From Phycisphaerales bacterium (GTDB lineage Bacteria > Planctomycetota > Phycisphaerae > Phycisphaerales > UBA1924), in assembly GCA_020831775.1 (NCBI GenBank), contig JAFIFZ010000033.1:1-64000 (forward strand): DNA of 64,000 nucleotides. The letters run 5' to 3'. Of this stretch, positions 34,905-45,115 are shown piece by piece. Both the position numbers and the translations under genes were made by a program. How positions within the stretch are numbered: position 1 is the first letter of the stretch; every line of letters starts with the position of its first letter. The notes under the pieces are model-generated. The model made no database searches, was not told the DNA's origin, and saw nothing but the letters and a program-made list of their open reading frames with translations.

Positions 34905-35837
34905 CTATCCCGTCTTCCGCCACGCTTCGCCCGGGGCTCGGCCGACGATTCGGTCGTGGAGCTCTCCTGCCGCCTTGATCAGGCGGCGGAGGGGTTCGTC
35001 GGGCGGCTCTTCGCTGAGGTCGAAGGTCGAGTGGTGCACGCCCATCAGGTGCGTCGCTCCGAGCCTGCGGGCCATCGCCCAGACCTGCTCGGGCGTCGCG
35101 TGGGCGTGCTCCCACGGGTTGTACGCCCCGATGCCGAAGACGGCCAGGTCCGCGCCGGGCAGGTCGTCGAAGGCGCCGGTCTCGGCCGTATCGCCGGCGA
35201 AAACGACCCGCTCGTTCCCGGCTCTCAGGGCGTAGGCGTTGCACCCCCGCTTGCGGTCCAGGGCGAAGCGGGCGCCCCAGTGCTCGACGGGGACAGCCGC
35301 GATCTCGACCCCGTCTTGCTCGAAGGCCTCGCCCGGGCCGAGCTCGATCACCCTGCCGAAGCCGGGCGGGATGAGGCCCGCGGTCTTCCAGGCCGTGACG
35401 ACCTTCGTCCGCGGGTCGGCCAGCCTCGCCAGCGTCGGGCGGTCGAGGTGGTCGAAGTGGGCGTGAGAGATCAGGACGATGTCGATCGGCGGGAGGGCCG
35501 AGATGGGCACAGGCGCGGGCGTCAGGCGCGAGAGCCCGAGCGTCCGCCCCGCGACCCTCGGCCCGATGCGTTCAGAGAAGACCGGGTCGGTGAGGATCCA
35601 GAGCCCGCCTAGTCGGACGAGCGTCGTCGCGTGCCCGAGCCAGATGGCCCCGAGCGATGGCCCGCCATCACCCCACCGCCACCAAGGCGGCACGACCGCT
35701 CCCCCATCCGCACCGGCCCCTTTGCCCCCCTCACGCCCCAGGATCGAGAGCAGCAATTGATGGGGGTACCGGCGAACGCCGGAGCTGACCATCCTGCCCA
35801 GCCTGCCCAGATTTCTTGGTTCGAGCCTCATCGCCAT
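34905..35837 (-). CDS. MBL-fold metal-dependent hydrolase (NAPE-PLD/UlaG-like)
   Basis: The 310-residue protein is a metallo-beta-lactamase-fold hydrolase. The order of motifs (WLGHATTLVRLGGLWILTDP opening strand, HAHFDHLD metal site, VEHWGAR, FAGDT, and a final MGVHHSTF) matches the NAPE-PLD-like phospholipase and UlaG-type families. There is no convincing signal peptide. Substrate may be a phosphodiester of a lipid, but this is only by family resemblance. The gene follows the tricorn-like gene on the same strand by 100 bases and is convergent with cls. Confidence 0.87.
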   Translation of the reverse strand: MAMRLEPRNLGRLGRMVSSGVRRYPHQLLLSILGREGGKGAGADGGAVVPPWWRWGDGGPSLGAIWLGHATTLVRLGGLWILTDPVFSERIGPRVAGRTLGLSRLTPAPVPISALPPIDIVLISHAHFDHLDRPTLARLADPRTKVVTAWKTAGLIPPGFGRVIELGPGEAFEQDGVEIAAVPVEHWGARFALDRKRGCNAYALRAGNERVVFAGDTAETGAFDDLPGADLAVFGIGAYNPWEHAHATPEQVWAMARRLGATHLMGVHHSTFDLSEEPPDEPLRRLIKAAGELHDRIVGRAPGEAWRKTG

Positions 35838-35939
35838 TGGACGCGTGCTCCAACGCCTTGGGCGAGGCCGGGTATTCCCCCCGCCGGCCCCGCCTTGGAT
35901 CTGGAGCGACTGTACGCCCGTTTTTTGATCGGCCGTGCC

Positions 35940-38900
35940 TCAGTCGAGCCGCTCCATGATGTCCTCGAGCGCGACGCGGAGTTGCTCGTCCTCGCTGGCG
36001 ATCTCCGCCTCGGGACGCTGGGGCACATGGATGTCGGGGATAGCCCCGTTGTTGTCCATGTCGGTGCCGTCTTCGAGGTACCACCCGCGTCCGGGCAGGC
36101 GGACGCGCGTGCCGTCGATGAGGAGGAACGATCCGGTGGAGATGACGCCGCCGTAGGTCTGCTCGCCGACGAGGTTGCCCCGCCCGTACGCCTTGAACCC
36201 GTGGGAGATGATCTCGGCGTTGGAGTGGCTCTTGGTGTTGCTGAGCATGTTGACCTCGCCGGTGAAGCGCGGCATGAGCAGGCGGTCCTGGGGGTAGTGG
36301 CCGGTCTGGGAGCGGTCGGCGCCGCGCCCGATCGTGTAGGCGTGGTTGCCGGGGACGAGGGAGGCGAGGATGCGGTCGGCCGTCCAGCCGCCGCCGTTGT
36401 TGCGGACATCGATGATGAGCCCGTCGCGCCCCCTCGTCGCGGCGTACATGTCGCGCATGTAGCGATCCAGCGAGGGCTGGTTCATCGCCTGGATGTGCAC
36501 ATACCCGACACGCCCGCCGGACCACTCGTCGACGAGCCTCGCGTTGTGCTCGACCCACGCGTCGTACCGCATGTCGTTGAGTCGGGAGGTGCTGACGGGG
36601 TGGAGCAGGAGGCGCTTGTCTTGCCCGTCTCGCCGCACGGTGACGATCGTCTCCTCGCCGACGCGGCCTTCCATCTTCGACTCCATGGTCTCTCCGGGGC
36701 CGAAGGGTTCGAGCTCGATCTCGACGATGAGATCACCCTCGTGCAGGCGCATGGCGCCGGCGCCGGCCGGGCCGTCTCGGTAGACCTTTGTCACGCGGTA
36801 GGCGTGGTTGGTGTCATCGAGCCCGGCGCGTTCTGTCTCGACGCCGAGGCGTCCGACCGGGCGCCGGTTCTCGCGGTACTCGCCCTTGCTCCCGAAGCCC
36901 AGGTGAGAGCGGTCCAGCTCGCCAAACAGCCGGGCGCCGACATACTTGAACTCTTCGCGGGTCCGAGCGCGGGCCGCGAGCTCGGCGTATTCGTCGGTGA
37001 GCCGGGGCCAGTCGGTCCCGGCCATGTCGGGGTCGTAGAAGAACTCGCTGAGCATCCTCGCCGCCTCACGCAGCTTCCGCTCGGACTGCTCGGCGAGGTC
37101 GATCGTCAGCGTCGCGTCGATGTCGTGGAAGGTGTACCCACCGCCCCGCACGCTGGAACCCCCCGCGCGGCTGGACCGCACGAACACGAACTGATCCCCC
37201 GAGGGCGTCATGTGCTGCATGCTCACCGACCCGCCGAGGCTCCGACGGTCCGAGCCGTCCCACGCGATCGAATACGCGTTCCACGAGCCGTCGATCTGCC
37301 CGTTGAAGACGATCCGCCCGCCGCAGGGCGTGACCTCGATGTTGCCGACCGACTCCTCGTTATTGAAGACCTCGCGGACGCGCTGGTAGGCGTCGTCGAG
37401 GTCGAGCTCGCGGGGATCGGCGTACTCGCGCTCGTCGGGGTCGGCGGGGATCGGCCCGCGGTTGCGCACGCGCCGCGCCGCTTCGGCGTAGTAGGCGTGG
37501 ATCTGCTCGGTCGACATCGCGTCGAGCTCGCGGTCCAGGTGCACCGCGTAGATGTCGAAGTTCGGCTGGCGCTGCCCCGTGCGGATGCGGTTGGAGCGGA
37601 ACACGAGCACGCGCCCGTCGGCCGACCAGCGCGGGTCGACGCAGTTGCGCGGGTGGCGGGAGATGTCCACCGGTTCGGCCGAGCCGTCGATCGGCACGAT
37701 GAACACATTGGCGCTGTAGTCCATGTCGTTGGCCGAAAACGCGACATAGTTGCCATCGGGGCTGATGCGCCAGTCGATCCCCGCGTCCCAGTGGTTGACC
37801 AGCGTGTACTCGCGCCCGTTGGCCAGCTCCATGATCATGATCCTGCCCTGCGCCCGCTTGAACGAGAGGTACCGCCCGCACGCGGAGGGCTGCGGCATCT
37901 GGTCGTTGTCGTACCACTGCACCACCGGCTCGATGTCGAAGCGGATCGCGTCCTGCCAGCGTTCGCGGTCGTGCTTGTCGCCGTCGGACCCGTTGACCAG
38001 TTCCTCGCGCGTCATCGCGACCGTCGCGGCGTAGATCGACTCGGTCCCGTCGGCGTCGCCTGAAAAGTACAGCTTGGTCCCGTCGGGCGACCAGGCGATC
38101 TGCCGATTGCGGTCGTGTCCCGGGGTCACCAGCCTCGTCGGCGTGTGCTCGCCGATCGCGCGGACGAACACGCGCCCGTACGCGACCGTCGCCATCACCT
38201 TCCCGTCGGGGCTCAGCGCCGCCTCGGAGACCTCGCGCGAAACCGATTGGTCCTCGGTGTCTTCGAGCGTGTCTTCAGGCGCCGTGATCGAGAGCCGCCG
38301 CGGCGAGGCGCCTCCACGAGACAGGTCGAGGCGGTACAGCCCGTCCCAACGGCTGAAGACCACCGTCCGCCCGTCGGCGGACACATCGAACTGGTGGATG
38401 TCGCGCTCGTCGAAGCGGGTCAGGCGCTCGATCGAGGCCTCACCCTCGGTCGCGCGCATGCGGTAGAGGTTGACCGTCCGGTCCTCACGGTCGGAGAGGA
38501 AGAGGATGGTCCGGTCATCCGCCCAGCGCGGCTTGCCGTCGTCGCCCTCCCACTCGGTCAGTTGGGTGAACCCGCCGCCCTGGCGGTCGAACAGCCAGAT
38601 CTGCATGCGTTCGGGCCCCCGGTAATGGCGCCGGTGCCACCCGTAGGCCCGCCCGAGCTCCGTACGCATGTACCCGTTGCGGACGAACGCGATGTGGCGT
38701 CCGTCGGGACTGACGGCCGGGTACGACCCGAAGGCGTCGTGCAGGCGCGAAGGATCGCCGCCCTCGGGCGAGATCGCGTACGGGCGGTGCGACTGGTATG
38801 GGTCGCCCTCGATCCGGGCGTCGAAGAGGATGGCCTCATTGCCGTCGGCGTCGAGCCCGTAGCCCCGGACCGTGCAGCGTTCGTCGGTGACGGTGATGCG

Positions 38901-39230
38901 TCGGATGCCCGTGCCGTCGGCGTGCATCTCATAGATGTTGGGGTAGCCGCTGCGGGTCGAGTTGAAGGCGACGCGCCGTCCGTCGAGGCTCCACGCCGAT
39001 CGGGTGTCGTCGGCGGGGTGGGAGGTCAGCCTCCGCGCCTCGCCCCCGTCCGCCGGGGCTCTCCAGAGATCCCCCCGCCAGCTGAAGACGACCTGCGAGC
39101 CGTCGGGGCTGATCGAGGGGTAACGCGGCAGATCGACATTCCCGCCCGCGGCCGCGCCGGGGGCAAGGCCCCCGAGCACCACGAGCAAAACGACAACCAC
39201 CGCCGGGACGCGTCGCGCCGTCCGATCCAT
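35940..39230 (-). CDS. Exported tricorn-like S41 protease
   Basis: This large exported peptidase (1,096 residues) has a signal peptide (about 1-28). A seven-bladed WD40-like TolB propeller follows (blades such as YPSISPDGSQVVFSWRGDLW and YPAVSPDGRHIAFVRNG), then a second beta-propeller region to about residue 700. After this come the tricorn core, a PDZ-like segment and the C-terminal S41 domain. The S41 domain has GYVHIQAM, the loop IIDVRNNGGGWT, and the nucleophile serine in SHSNAEI before GVISTGS. It would degrade oligopeptides in the periplasm, consistent with the oppABCDF importer 2 kb away. The ATG is preceded by an AGGAG site 7 bases away. Confidence 0.9.
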   Translation of the reverse strand: MDRTARRVPAVVVVLLVVLGGLAPGAAAGGNVDLPRYPSISPDGSQVVFSWRGDLWRAPADGGEARRLTSHPADDTRSAWSLDGRRVAFNSTRSGYPNIYEMHADGTGIRRITVTDERCTVRGYGLDADGNEAILFDARIEGDPYQSHRPYAISPEGGDPSRLHDAFGSYPAVSPDGRHIAFVRNGYMRTELGRAYGWHRRHYRGPERMQIWLFDRQGGGFTQLTEWEGDDGKPRWADDRTILFLSDREDRTVNLYRMRATEGEASIERLTRFDERDIHQFDVSADGRTVVFSRWDGLYRLDLSRGGASPRRLSITAPEDTLEDTEDQSVSREVSEAALSPDGKVMATVAYGRVFVRAIGEHTPTRLVTPGHDRNRQIAWSPDGTKLYFSGDADGTESIYAATVAMTREELVNGSDGDKHDRERWQDAIRFDIEPVVQWYDNDQMPQPSACGRYLSFKRAQGRIMIMELANGREYTLVNHWDAGIDWRISPDGNYVAFSANDMDYSANVFIVPIDGSAEPVDISRHPRNCVDPRWSADGRVLVFRSNRIRTGQRQPNFDIYAVHLDRELDAMSTEQIHAYYAEAARRVRNRGPIPADPDEREYADPRELDLDDAYQRVREVFNNEESVGNIEVTPCGGRIVFNGQIDGSWNAYSIAWDGSDRRSLGGSVSMQHMTPSGDQFVFVRSSRAGGSSVRGGGYTFHDIDATLTIDLAEQSERKLREAARMLSEFFYDPDMAGTDWPRLTDEYAELAARARTREEFKYVGARLFGELDRSHLGFGSKGEYRENRRPVGRLGVETERAGLDDTNHAYRVTKVYRDGPAGAGAMRLHEGDLIVEIELEPFGPGETMESKMEGRVGEETIVTVRRDGQDKRLLLHPVSTSRLNDMRYDAWVEHNARLVDEWSGGRVGYVHIQAMNQPSLDRYMRDMYAATRGRDGLIIDVRNNGGGWTADRILASLVPGNHAYTIGRGADRSQTGHYPQDRLLMPRFTGEVNMLSNTKSHSNAEIISHGFKAYGRGNLVGEQTYGGVISTGSFLLIDGTRVRLPGRGWYLEDGTDMDNNGAIPDIHVPQRPEAEIASEDEQLRVALEDIMERLD

Positions 39231-39460
39231 AGCAGACTCCTGCTGTTGCTTCTCAGAACAAGTGAAACTCATGCGTCGGGTTTTCGAGTATACCAGAATC
39301 CCCGGGCGAGGTTCGGCCCCGGGGTGCGCGGGGGGCCCGCGGCTGTACAGGCGGGCCGCAAATGCAGAACAGAGCACGCAACAGCCGAAAGAATGCAAGC
39401 CCATTTCGGGATCGGAACGGATGATCGGCGGGTCGCCCGTCGCGAACCGGGGAGGAAGCC

Positions 39461-40072
39461 ATGGTCGTCGAGTCGAATCCTGTTCAAGCGACAACCGGCG
39501 AGAAGTACACCATCCGGCGCAAGGTCTTCAAGATCTTCGGCGCTTCCTTCCATGTCTACGGGCCAGACCGGCAGGTCGTCGGCTACTGCCGCCAGAAGGC
39601 CTTCCGCCTCCGCGAGGACATCCGTCTGTACACCGGGCCGGACATGGGCGAGGAGTTGCTCCGCCTCAACGCACGCAACATCATCGACTTCAGCGCCACT
39701 TACGATGTCTCGCTGCCGACCGGCGAGCGGCTCGGCTCGCTCCGCCGCAAGGGCATGCGCTCGTCGTTCGTCCGCGACTCGTGGCTCGTCTTCGACGAGA
39801 ACGACAACCAGGCCGCGACGATCACCGAGATCGGCTCAGCCGCGATGCTCCGCCGGTATGTCGACCTCGTGGCGATCCTCTCGCCCCAGCGGTACGAGGT
39901 GAAGCGCATCAGCGACGGCGCCGTGCTCGCCCGCTTCCGCCAGCACTTCAATCCATGGGTGTTCAGGCTCGGCGTCTCGATCGAGGCGGACGATCCAGTG
40001 ATCGACGAACTGGTCATCCTCGGCGCCGCCTGCCTGATCGCGGCGATCGAGGGGCGCGAGTACCGACGCTGA
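39461..40072 (+). CDS. LURP-one-related / tubby-like barrel protein
   Basis: The 203-residue protein has the strand pattern of the LURP-one-related (DUF567) family, a tubby-like 12-stranded barrel around a central C-terminal helix. Its opening is YTIRRKVFKIFGASFHVYG, followed by GYCRQKAFRLREDIRLYT. The last hydrophobic segment DDPVIDELVILGAACLIAAIEG is the central helix. No signal peptide. Family members are thought to bind membrane phospholipids or act as scaffolds; no function is assigned in bacteria. GGAGGAAG precedes the ATG. Transcribed divergently from the tricorn gene. Confidence 0.82.
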   Translation: MVVESNPVQATTGEKYTIRRKVFKIFGASFHVYGPDRQVVGYCRQKAFRLREDIRLYTGPDMGEELLRLNARNIIDFSATYDVSLPTGERLGSLRRKGMRSSFVRDSWLVFDENDNQAATITEIGSAAMLRRYVDLVAILSPQRYEVKRISDGAVLARFRQHFNPWVFRLGVSIEADDPVIDELVILGAACLIAAIEGREYRR

Positions 40073-40214
40073 TCGCACGACGAACTCCAGCCGACCCGGG
40101 TGTCCGCTGCGTACACGCTCCGCCCGCCCACGCCCCGTAGGATCTTTCCCAGAGAGATCCGGACCACCCCGAGCGCCGACGCAGACCGCGCCGGCCACGA
40201 AAGGAGCGTGATCG

Positions 40215-41042
40215 ATGGACACCCCAGCAGCAGACAACATCAACAACGCCGATGCAACAGCGGACAGCCCGCTCTCTCGGCGCGCAGCCCTCGCGGCACT
40301 CGGCGCAGGAGGCCTCGGCGCACTCGCTTCAGCCGCAGCGGCGCAGCCAAGGCAACCTCGCCGGCGCGCACGCGACGACGACGATGCGCGGCACGCCATG
40401 CCCGGCTGGGACGACGAAAAGGGCGAGTTCGTCCTCCCAGACCTCCCCTACCCCTACGACGCACTCGAACCCCACATCGACGAACAGACCATGCGCATCC
40501 ACCACCAGCGCCACCACCAAAGCTATGTTGACGGGCTTAATCGCGCGCTGAACGAACTCGCAAAGATCCGCTCGGGAGACGCCGACGCCGGCCTCATCAA
40601 GCACTGGTCGCGCGAGGTCTCATTCCACGGCGGCGGGCACATCAACCACACACTCTTCTGGCTCTGCATGGCGCCCGAAGGCCGGGGCGGGGGCGGCGAG
40701 CCGTCCGGCACGCTCATGGAGCACATCCGTCGCGATTTCGGCTCGTTCGACGCCTTCAAAACCCACTTCAAGGCCGCCTCCGGCGCCGTCGAAGCCTCCG
40801 GCTGGGGCTGGCTCGTCTACGACCCGATCTCGCAGCGCCTCATGGTCATGCAGATGGAGAAGCAGCAGGACATGCTCCTGACCGGCGGCGTCCCCCTCAT
40901 GGGCGTCGATGTCTGGGAACACGCCTACTACCTGAAGTACCAGAACCGCCGCGGCGACTATGTCGACGCGTTCATGAAGGTCGTCAACTGGCCCTACATC
41001 GCTCGCGTCTACGAGCGGGCCCGCACCGGACAGAGGGCCTGA
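40215..41042 (+). CDS. Exported Fe/Mn superoxide dismutase
   Basis: The enzyme converts superoxide to hydrogen peroxide and oxygen. The 275-residue protein carries a long N-terminal extension. It contains a twin-arginine-type signal (SPLSRRAALAALGAGGLGALASAAAA) followed by a basic, disordered stretch, so it is probably exported folded with its metal. The mature SOD domain begins at LPDLPYPYDALEPHID. Metal ligands are visible: His in RIHHQRHH, His in GGHINHTLFW, Asp and His in GVDVWEHAYYLKYQN. The GGG before H-I-N-H does not decide between Fe and Mn. AAGGAG lies 8 bases before the ATG. A single gene; a candidate small RNA follows. Confidence 0.93.
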   Translation: MDTPAADNINNADATADSPLSRRAALAALGAGGLGALASAAAAQPRQPRRRARDDDDARHAMPGWDDEKGEFVLPDLPYPYDALEPHIDEQTMRIHHQRHHQSYVDGLNRALNELAKIRSGDADAGLIKHWSREVSFHGGGHINHTLFWLCMAPEGRGGGGEPSGTLMEHIRRDFGSFDAFKTHFKAASGAVEASGWGWLVYDPISQRLMVMQMEKQQDMLLTGGVPLMGVDVWEHAYYLKYQNRRGDYVDAFMKVVNWPYIARVYERARTGQRA

Positions 41043-41055
41043 CCCCGAAATCTGT

Positions 41056-41084
41056 TTGTGTTTCGATAGGTTTTTGGCTAGATT
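41056..41084 (+). promoter_or_regulatory. Candidate orphan promoter after the SOD gene
   Basis: A -35-like TTGTGT and a -10-like TAGATT (4 of 6 to consensus) are separated by exactly 17 bases in an AT-rich patch between convergent genes. No protein-coding frame follows in this direction before the oppF stop codon. It would drive the candidate small RNA. Confidence 0.35.
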
Positions 41085-41090
41085 CCGCGA

Positions 41091-41217
41091 GATATGGTCT
41101 GAAAAAATGGGCCGTTTGCTGGCCCCAAACCGTTCTTGCGGCATTCTGGAAATGTCTTGTCTCTCTCTCCTCCTTAACTCGGCTGCGGGCGGACACGCTG
41201 CGGCCGGGTTTACTTTT
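41091..41217 (+). ncRNA. Candidate intergenic small RNA
   Basis: This about 125-base plus-strand stretch has an RNA-like layout in a gap with no gene. There is a short hairpin (GGGCC, 7-base loop, GGCCC at 41109-41125). A single-stranded-looking C/U-rich run (CTCTCTCTCCTCCTTAA, 41161-41177) is complementary to a Shine-Dalgarno sequence. Last comes a terminator-like stem (AACTCGGC/GCCGGGTT, 41176-41210) followed by TACTTTTTG. A promoter-like element lies just upstream. It may equally be the 3' UTR and terminator of the SOD transcript. The 5' end is an estimate. Confidence 0.4.
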
Positions 41218-41333
41218 TGAGCCCACGCTCCCCAGAGACACCCCGCAGCAAAGCAACAACCGAGACGCACAACGGCCGATCCGCCGCCGTTTCGGGGGCT
41301 CCCACAAATTCCTGAAAGACAACACCCGGCTTG

Positions 41334-42338
<1,005 letters not shown>

Positions 42339-42354
42339 CGGTGGGTTTCGGGGC

Positions 42355-43395
42355 TCACTCGCGTTCGGTCGCGCCGACGGTCAGCGCGGCGGGCTTGTCC
42401 AGAGGGAAGTGGCAGCGGACGGGGTGGTGCTCGTCGCCGTGGTCGAGCAGTTCGGGTTCCTCGGCCTTGCATCGGTCCTGGGCGTAGCCGCAGCGGTCGC
42501 GGAAGCGGCAGCCCTCGGGCAGGTCGAACAGGCTGGGCACGATGCCCTTGATCGCGGGCAGTCTCTTGCCAACCTCTTTGCCGCCTTGGCGAGACCCCTT
42601 CTTGGGGATCGATTCGAGCAGCGCCTTGGTGTAAGGGTGGCGGGGCGAGTGGAAGATCTCGCGCACCGGCGCGCTCTCGATCACCCTGCCCGCGTACATC
42701 ACCATCACGCGGTCGCAAACCTGCGCCACCACGCCGAGGTCGTGCGTGATGAGCATGATGGCGGTGTTCATCTTCTCCTTCAGCCGCCCCATCAGCGCCA
42801 GGATCTGCGCCTGGATGGTCACATCCAGCGCCGTCGTCGGCTCATCGGCGATCAGGAGCTCCGGCTCGCAGCAGAGGGCCATCGCGATCATCACGCGCTG
42901 ACGCATTCCGCCCGAGAGCTGGTGCGGGTACTCGTCGATCCGCTGCTCTGGGTTGGGGATGTCCACCAGCCGGAGCATCTCGATCGCCCGCTTGCGCCGC
43001 TCCCTCTTGCCCATCTTCGTGTGGTACTTCAGCGCCTCGTCGAGCTGCCACCCGATCCGGAAGACCGGGTTCAGGCTCGTCATCGGCTCTTGGAAGATCA
43101 TCGCGATCTTGTCGCCCCGCACGCGGCGCATGCGGCTCTCGGGGGCAGTCGCGAGGTTCTCCTTGCCGAACATGATCTGGCTCTTGGGGTCGATGATGCT
43201 CACACGCTCGGGCAGGAGGCGCATCACCGTCTTGCTGGTGACCGTCTTGCCGCAGCCCGACTCGCCGACGATCCCCAGCGTCTCGCCCGAATAGACCTCG
43301 AAAGAGACATCGTCGACGGCGGTGACGGTCCCCCGGTCTGTCCTGAACCGGGTGGTCAGGTTCCGCACCTTCAGGATGGGCTCTTGCGTGGTCAT
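42355..43395 (-). CDS. oppD: Oligopeptide ABC importer ATPase OppD
   Basis: This is the first ATP-binding subunit, pairing with OppF to power OppBC. The 346-residue protein has Walker [10 protein letters not shown], signature [15 protein letters not shown], Walker [14 protein letters not shown] and the H-loop [11 protein letters not shown]. The C-terminal domain has the [14 protein letters not shown] cluster, which in related transporters binds an iron-sulfur cluster. A long GGSRQGGKE-type insert lies near residue 265. The ATG is 21 bases downstream of the oppC stop. Confidence 0.94.
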   Translation of the reverse strand: MTTQEPILKVRNLTTRFRTDRGTVTAVDDVSFEVYSGETLGIVGESGCGKTVTSKTVMRLLPERVSIIDPKSQIMFGKENLATAPESRMRRVRGDKIAMIFQEPMTSLNPVFRIGWQLDEALKYHTKMGKRERRKRAIEMLRLVDIPNPEQRIDEYPHQLSGGMRQRVMIAMALCCEPELLIADEPTTALDVTIQAQILALMGRLKEKMNTAIMLITHDLGVVAQVCDRVMVMYAGRVIESAPVREIFHSPRHPYTKALLESIPKKGSRQGGKEVGKRLPAIKGIVPSLFDLPEGCRFRDRCGYAQDRCKAEEPELLDHGDEHHPVRCHFPLDKPAALTVGATERE

Positions 43396-43416
43396 CAGTG
43401 GATCGGTCGCCGCCGG

Positions 43417-45105
43417 TCAGCCGACATGCTTGGGGTCGAACGCGTCCTGCAGCGCGTCGGTGAAGATATTGAACGCCAGTACGAGCGTGAACATGAAGAA
43501 GGTCGCGCCGCCGATCTGCCAGAAGAAATCGTTGGCCACCTGCGCCTTGGACTGCTCGATCATCACCCCCCACGACGAGCCGATCCCCGGCTGCAGCCCC
43601 AGCCCCAGGAAGGTCAAAATCACCTCGCTCTTGATCGCCCCGATGAACAGCAGCGAGAAGTTGATAAACATCAGGTGCAGCGTGTTGGGGATCAGGTGCT
43701 TGACGAGGATGTACATCCGCCCGAACCCGATCGCCGTCGCCGCCTGGATGTACTCCAGCTCCTTCAGCTTCATCGCCTCGCCCCGCACCACGCGGCAGGG
43801 CCCGATCCAGAATGTCAGGCAGAACGCGATGTACAGCGGGATCAGCGTCCCGTACACATCCGTGTCGATGAACATGAACTGCAGCACAACCAACAGCACC
43901 AGGCTCGGGATCGAGCTCAAGGTCGAGTACAGCCAGACCACCGCGTGGTCGACCCACCCGCCGAAAAACGCCGCGGCCGCCCCGATCAGGCTCCCAAAGA
44001 GTACCGAGACAAACGCCGCGACAAACCCCACCTGCATCGCGATCTTCGACGAGTACAGCCCGCGGATCAGGATCGACCGTCCCTGCTGGTCGGTGCCCAG
44101 GAGGAGCTGGAAGCGGTACACCACGCCCCTGATCCCCGTCGGCTGGGGGAAGAGATCCAGCAGCGGCGCCTCGGCCGCGTCCAGGCGCTCGGCGACGATC
44201 TCGATGATCCGAGGCCGGATCTCATCGACCGCATCGAGGATGCTCTCGATGAGCTCTTTGGGCCAGAGCTCGTCTTCAACAAACTCGCCGATCGGAGTCT
44301 CCGGCTCCTCGCTGGCCATCTCCAGCGCGTCGTACGCGTCGAACAGGTCCTCGACCCCGAGTTCCTCGAACGCCGTGACATCCAGCCCGATCGCCGCGGC
44401 CGACGCCTTGAACTCCAGCACCCGCCGCTCGATCTCCTCCAGCGAGAAGTAGAGCTGCTCGCGCGCGTCGACGACGCGCTCGAACACCGCCGACGGCACC
44501 CCGTCCGGCCCCGGGTCCGCCGTCAGACGATCGCGCTCGGCCTCGGCGTTGACGACCTCCGTCTCCAAGATCGCCAGCCCGGCGATGATGATCTGGATCC
44601 TCGCCAGCCCCGCCTCCGCCGCGGCCGCGACATCCGCCTGGTTGAGCACCGACACAAACACATCGAAGCGTTCGATGACCGTTTCGCGCTGGGCCTGGAC
44701 GATCCGCCGGTGTCCAAGCCCGGCTTCGGCGATGACCTGGGCCGCCGTCGCCTCGTCGGCCGGGTCGACCCGGCGGAGCGCTTCGACCGCGTTGGAGCCC
44801 TCCGTTCGCCATGTCATGAACTGGCGGTAGCGGAACGCCGGCGCCCGCTCTCGACCGAACCCGGAAAGCTCGCTGGGGGCGATCCGCTCCTGGGGCGCGT
44901 CGGGCAGCAGCAGCCCGAGGACCGGGCGGTCCGAAAGGTCGTACCAATCGGTCCACTTGCCAAACGCCTGCAGCCCCTGGGTCAGAAAGATCCAGCCCAC
45001 CAGAAGCACAAACGCCCCGATGATGCCCATCGCGACGAGCGCGCTGCGGTTGCGCCGCAGTTTGCGGAAGCCGCGAGAGCCGAAGAATCGTCCGATCACT
45101 TTCAT
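43417..45105 (-). CDS. oppC: Oligopeptide ABC importer permease OppC with large insertion
   Basis: This is one of two membrane permeases. Residues 1-45 hold the usual basic N-terminus and first helix (ALVAMGIIGAFVLLVGWIF). The canonical LLGTDQQGRSILIRGLYS, normally about 45 residues later, appears only at about 334. The roughly 240 extra residues between them are charged and helical (coiled-coil-like, for example EREQ/ERRVLEF runs) with one short hydrophobic stretch. They should lie on the outer (periplasmic) face. From 350 on the permease is normal, with the EAA loop (GEAMKLKELEYIQAATAIG) near 442-460 and five more helices. Total 562 residues against about 300 for typical OppC. Confidence 0.92.
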   Translation of the reverse strand: MKVIGRFFGSRGFRKLRRNRSALVAMGIIGAFVLLVGWIFLTQGLQAFGKWTDWYDLSDRPVLGLLLPDAPQERIAPSELSGFGRERAPAFRYRQFMTWRTEGSNAVEALRRVDPADEATAAQVIAEAGLGHRRIVQAQRETVIERFDVFVSVLNQADVAAAAEAGLARIQIIIAGLAILETEVVNAEAERDRLTADPGPDGVPSAVFERVVDAREQLYFSLEEIERRVLEFKASAAAIGLDVTAFEELGVEDLFDAYDALEMASEEPETPIGEFVEDELWPKELIESILDAVDEIRPRIIEIVAERLDAAEAPLLDLFPQPTGIRGVVYRFQLLLGTDQQGRSILIRGLYSSKIAMQVGFVAAFVSVLFGSLIGAAAAFFGGWVDHAVVWLYSTLSSIPSLVLLVVLQFMFIDTDVYGTLIPLYIAFCLTFWIGPCRVVRGEAMKLKELEYIQAATAIGFGRMYILVKHLIPNTLHLMFINFSLLFIGAIKSEVILTFLGLGLQPGIGSSWGVMIEQSKAQVANDFFWQIGGATFFMFTLVLAFNIFTDALQDAFDPKHVG

Positions 45106-45115
45106 GGGCCTGCGT

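Noticed and set aside
35631-38063. 810-codon plus-strand frame opposite the tricorn gene
   Set aside because: Antisense shadow of a protein with an obvious domain order. No domain in the frame itself.
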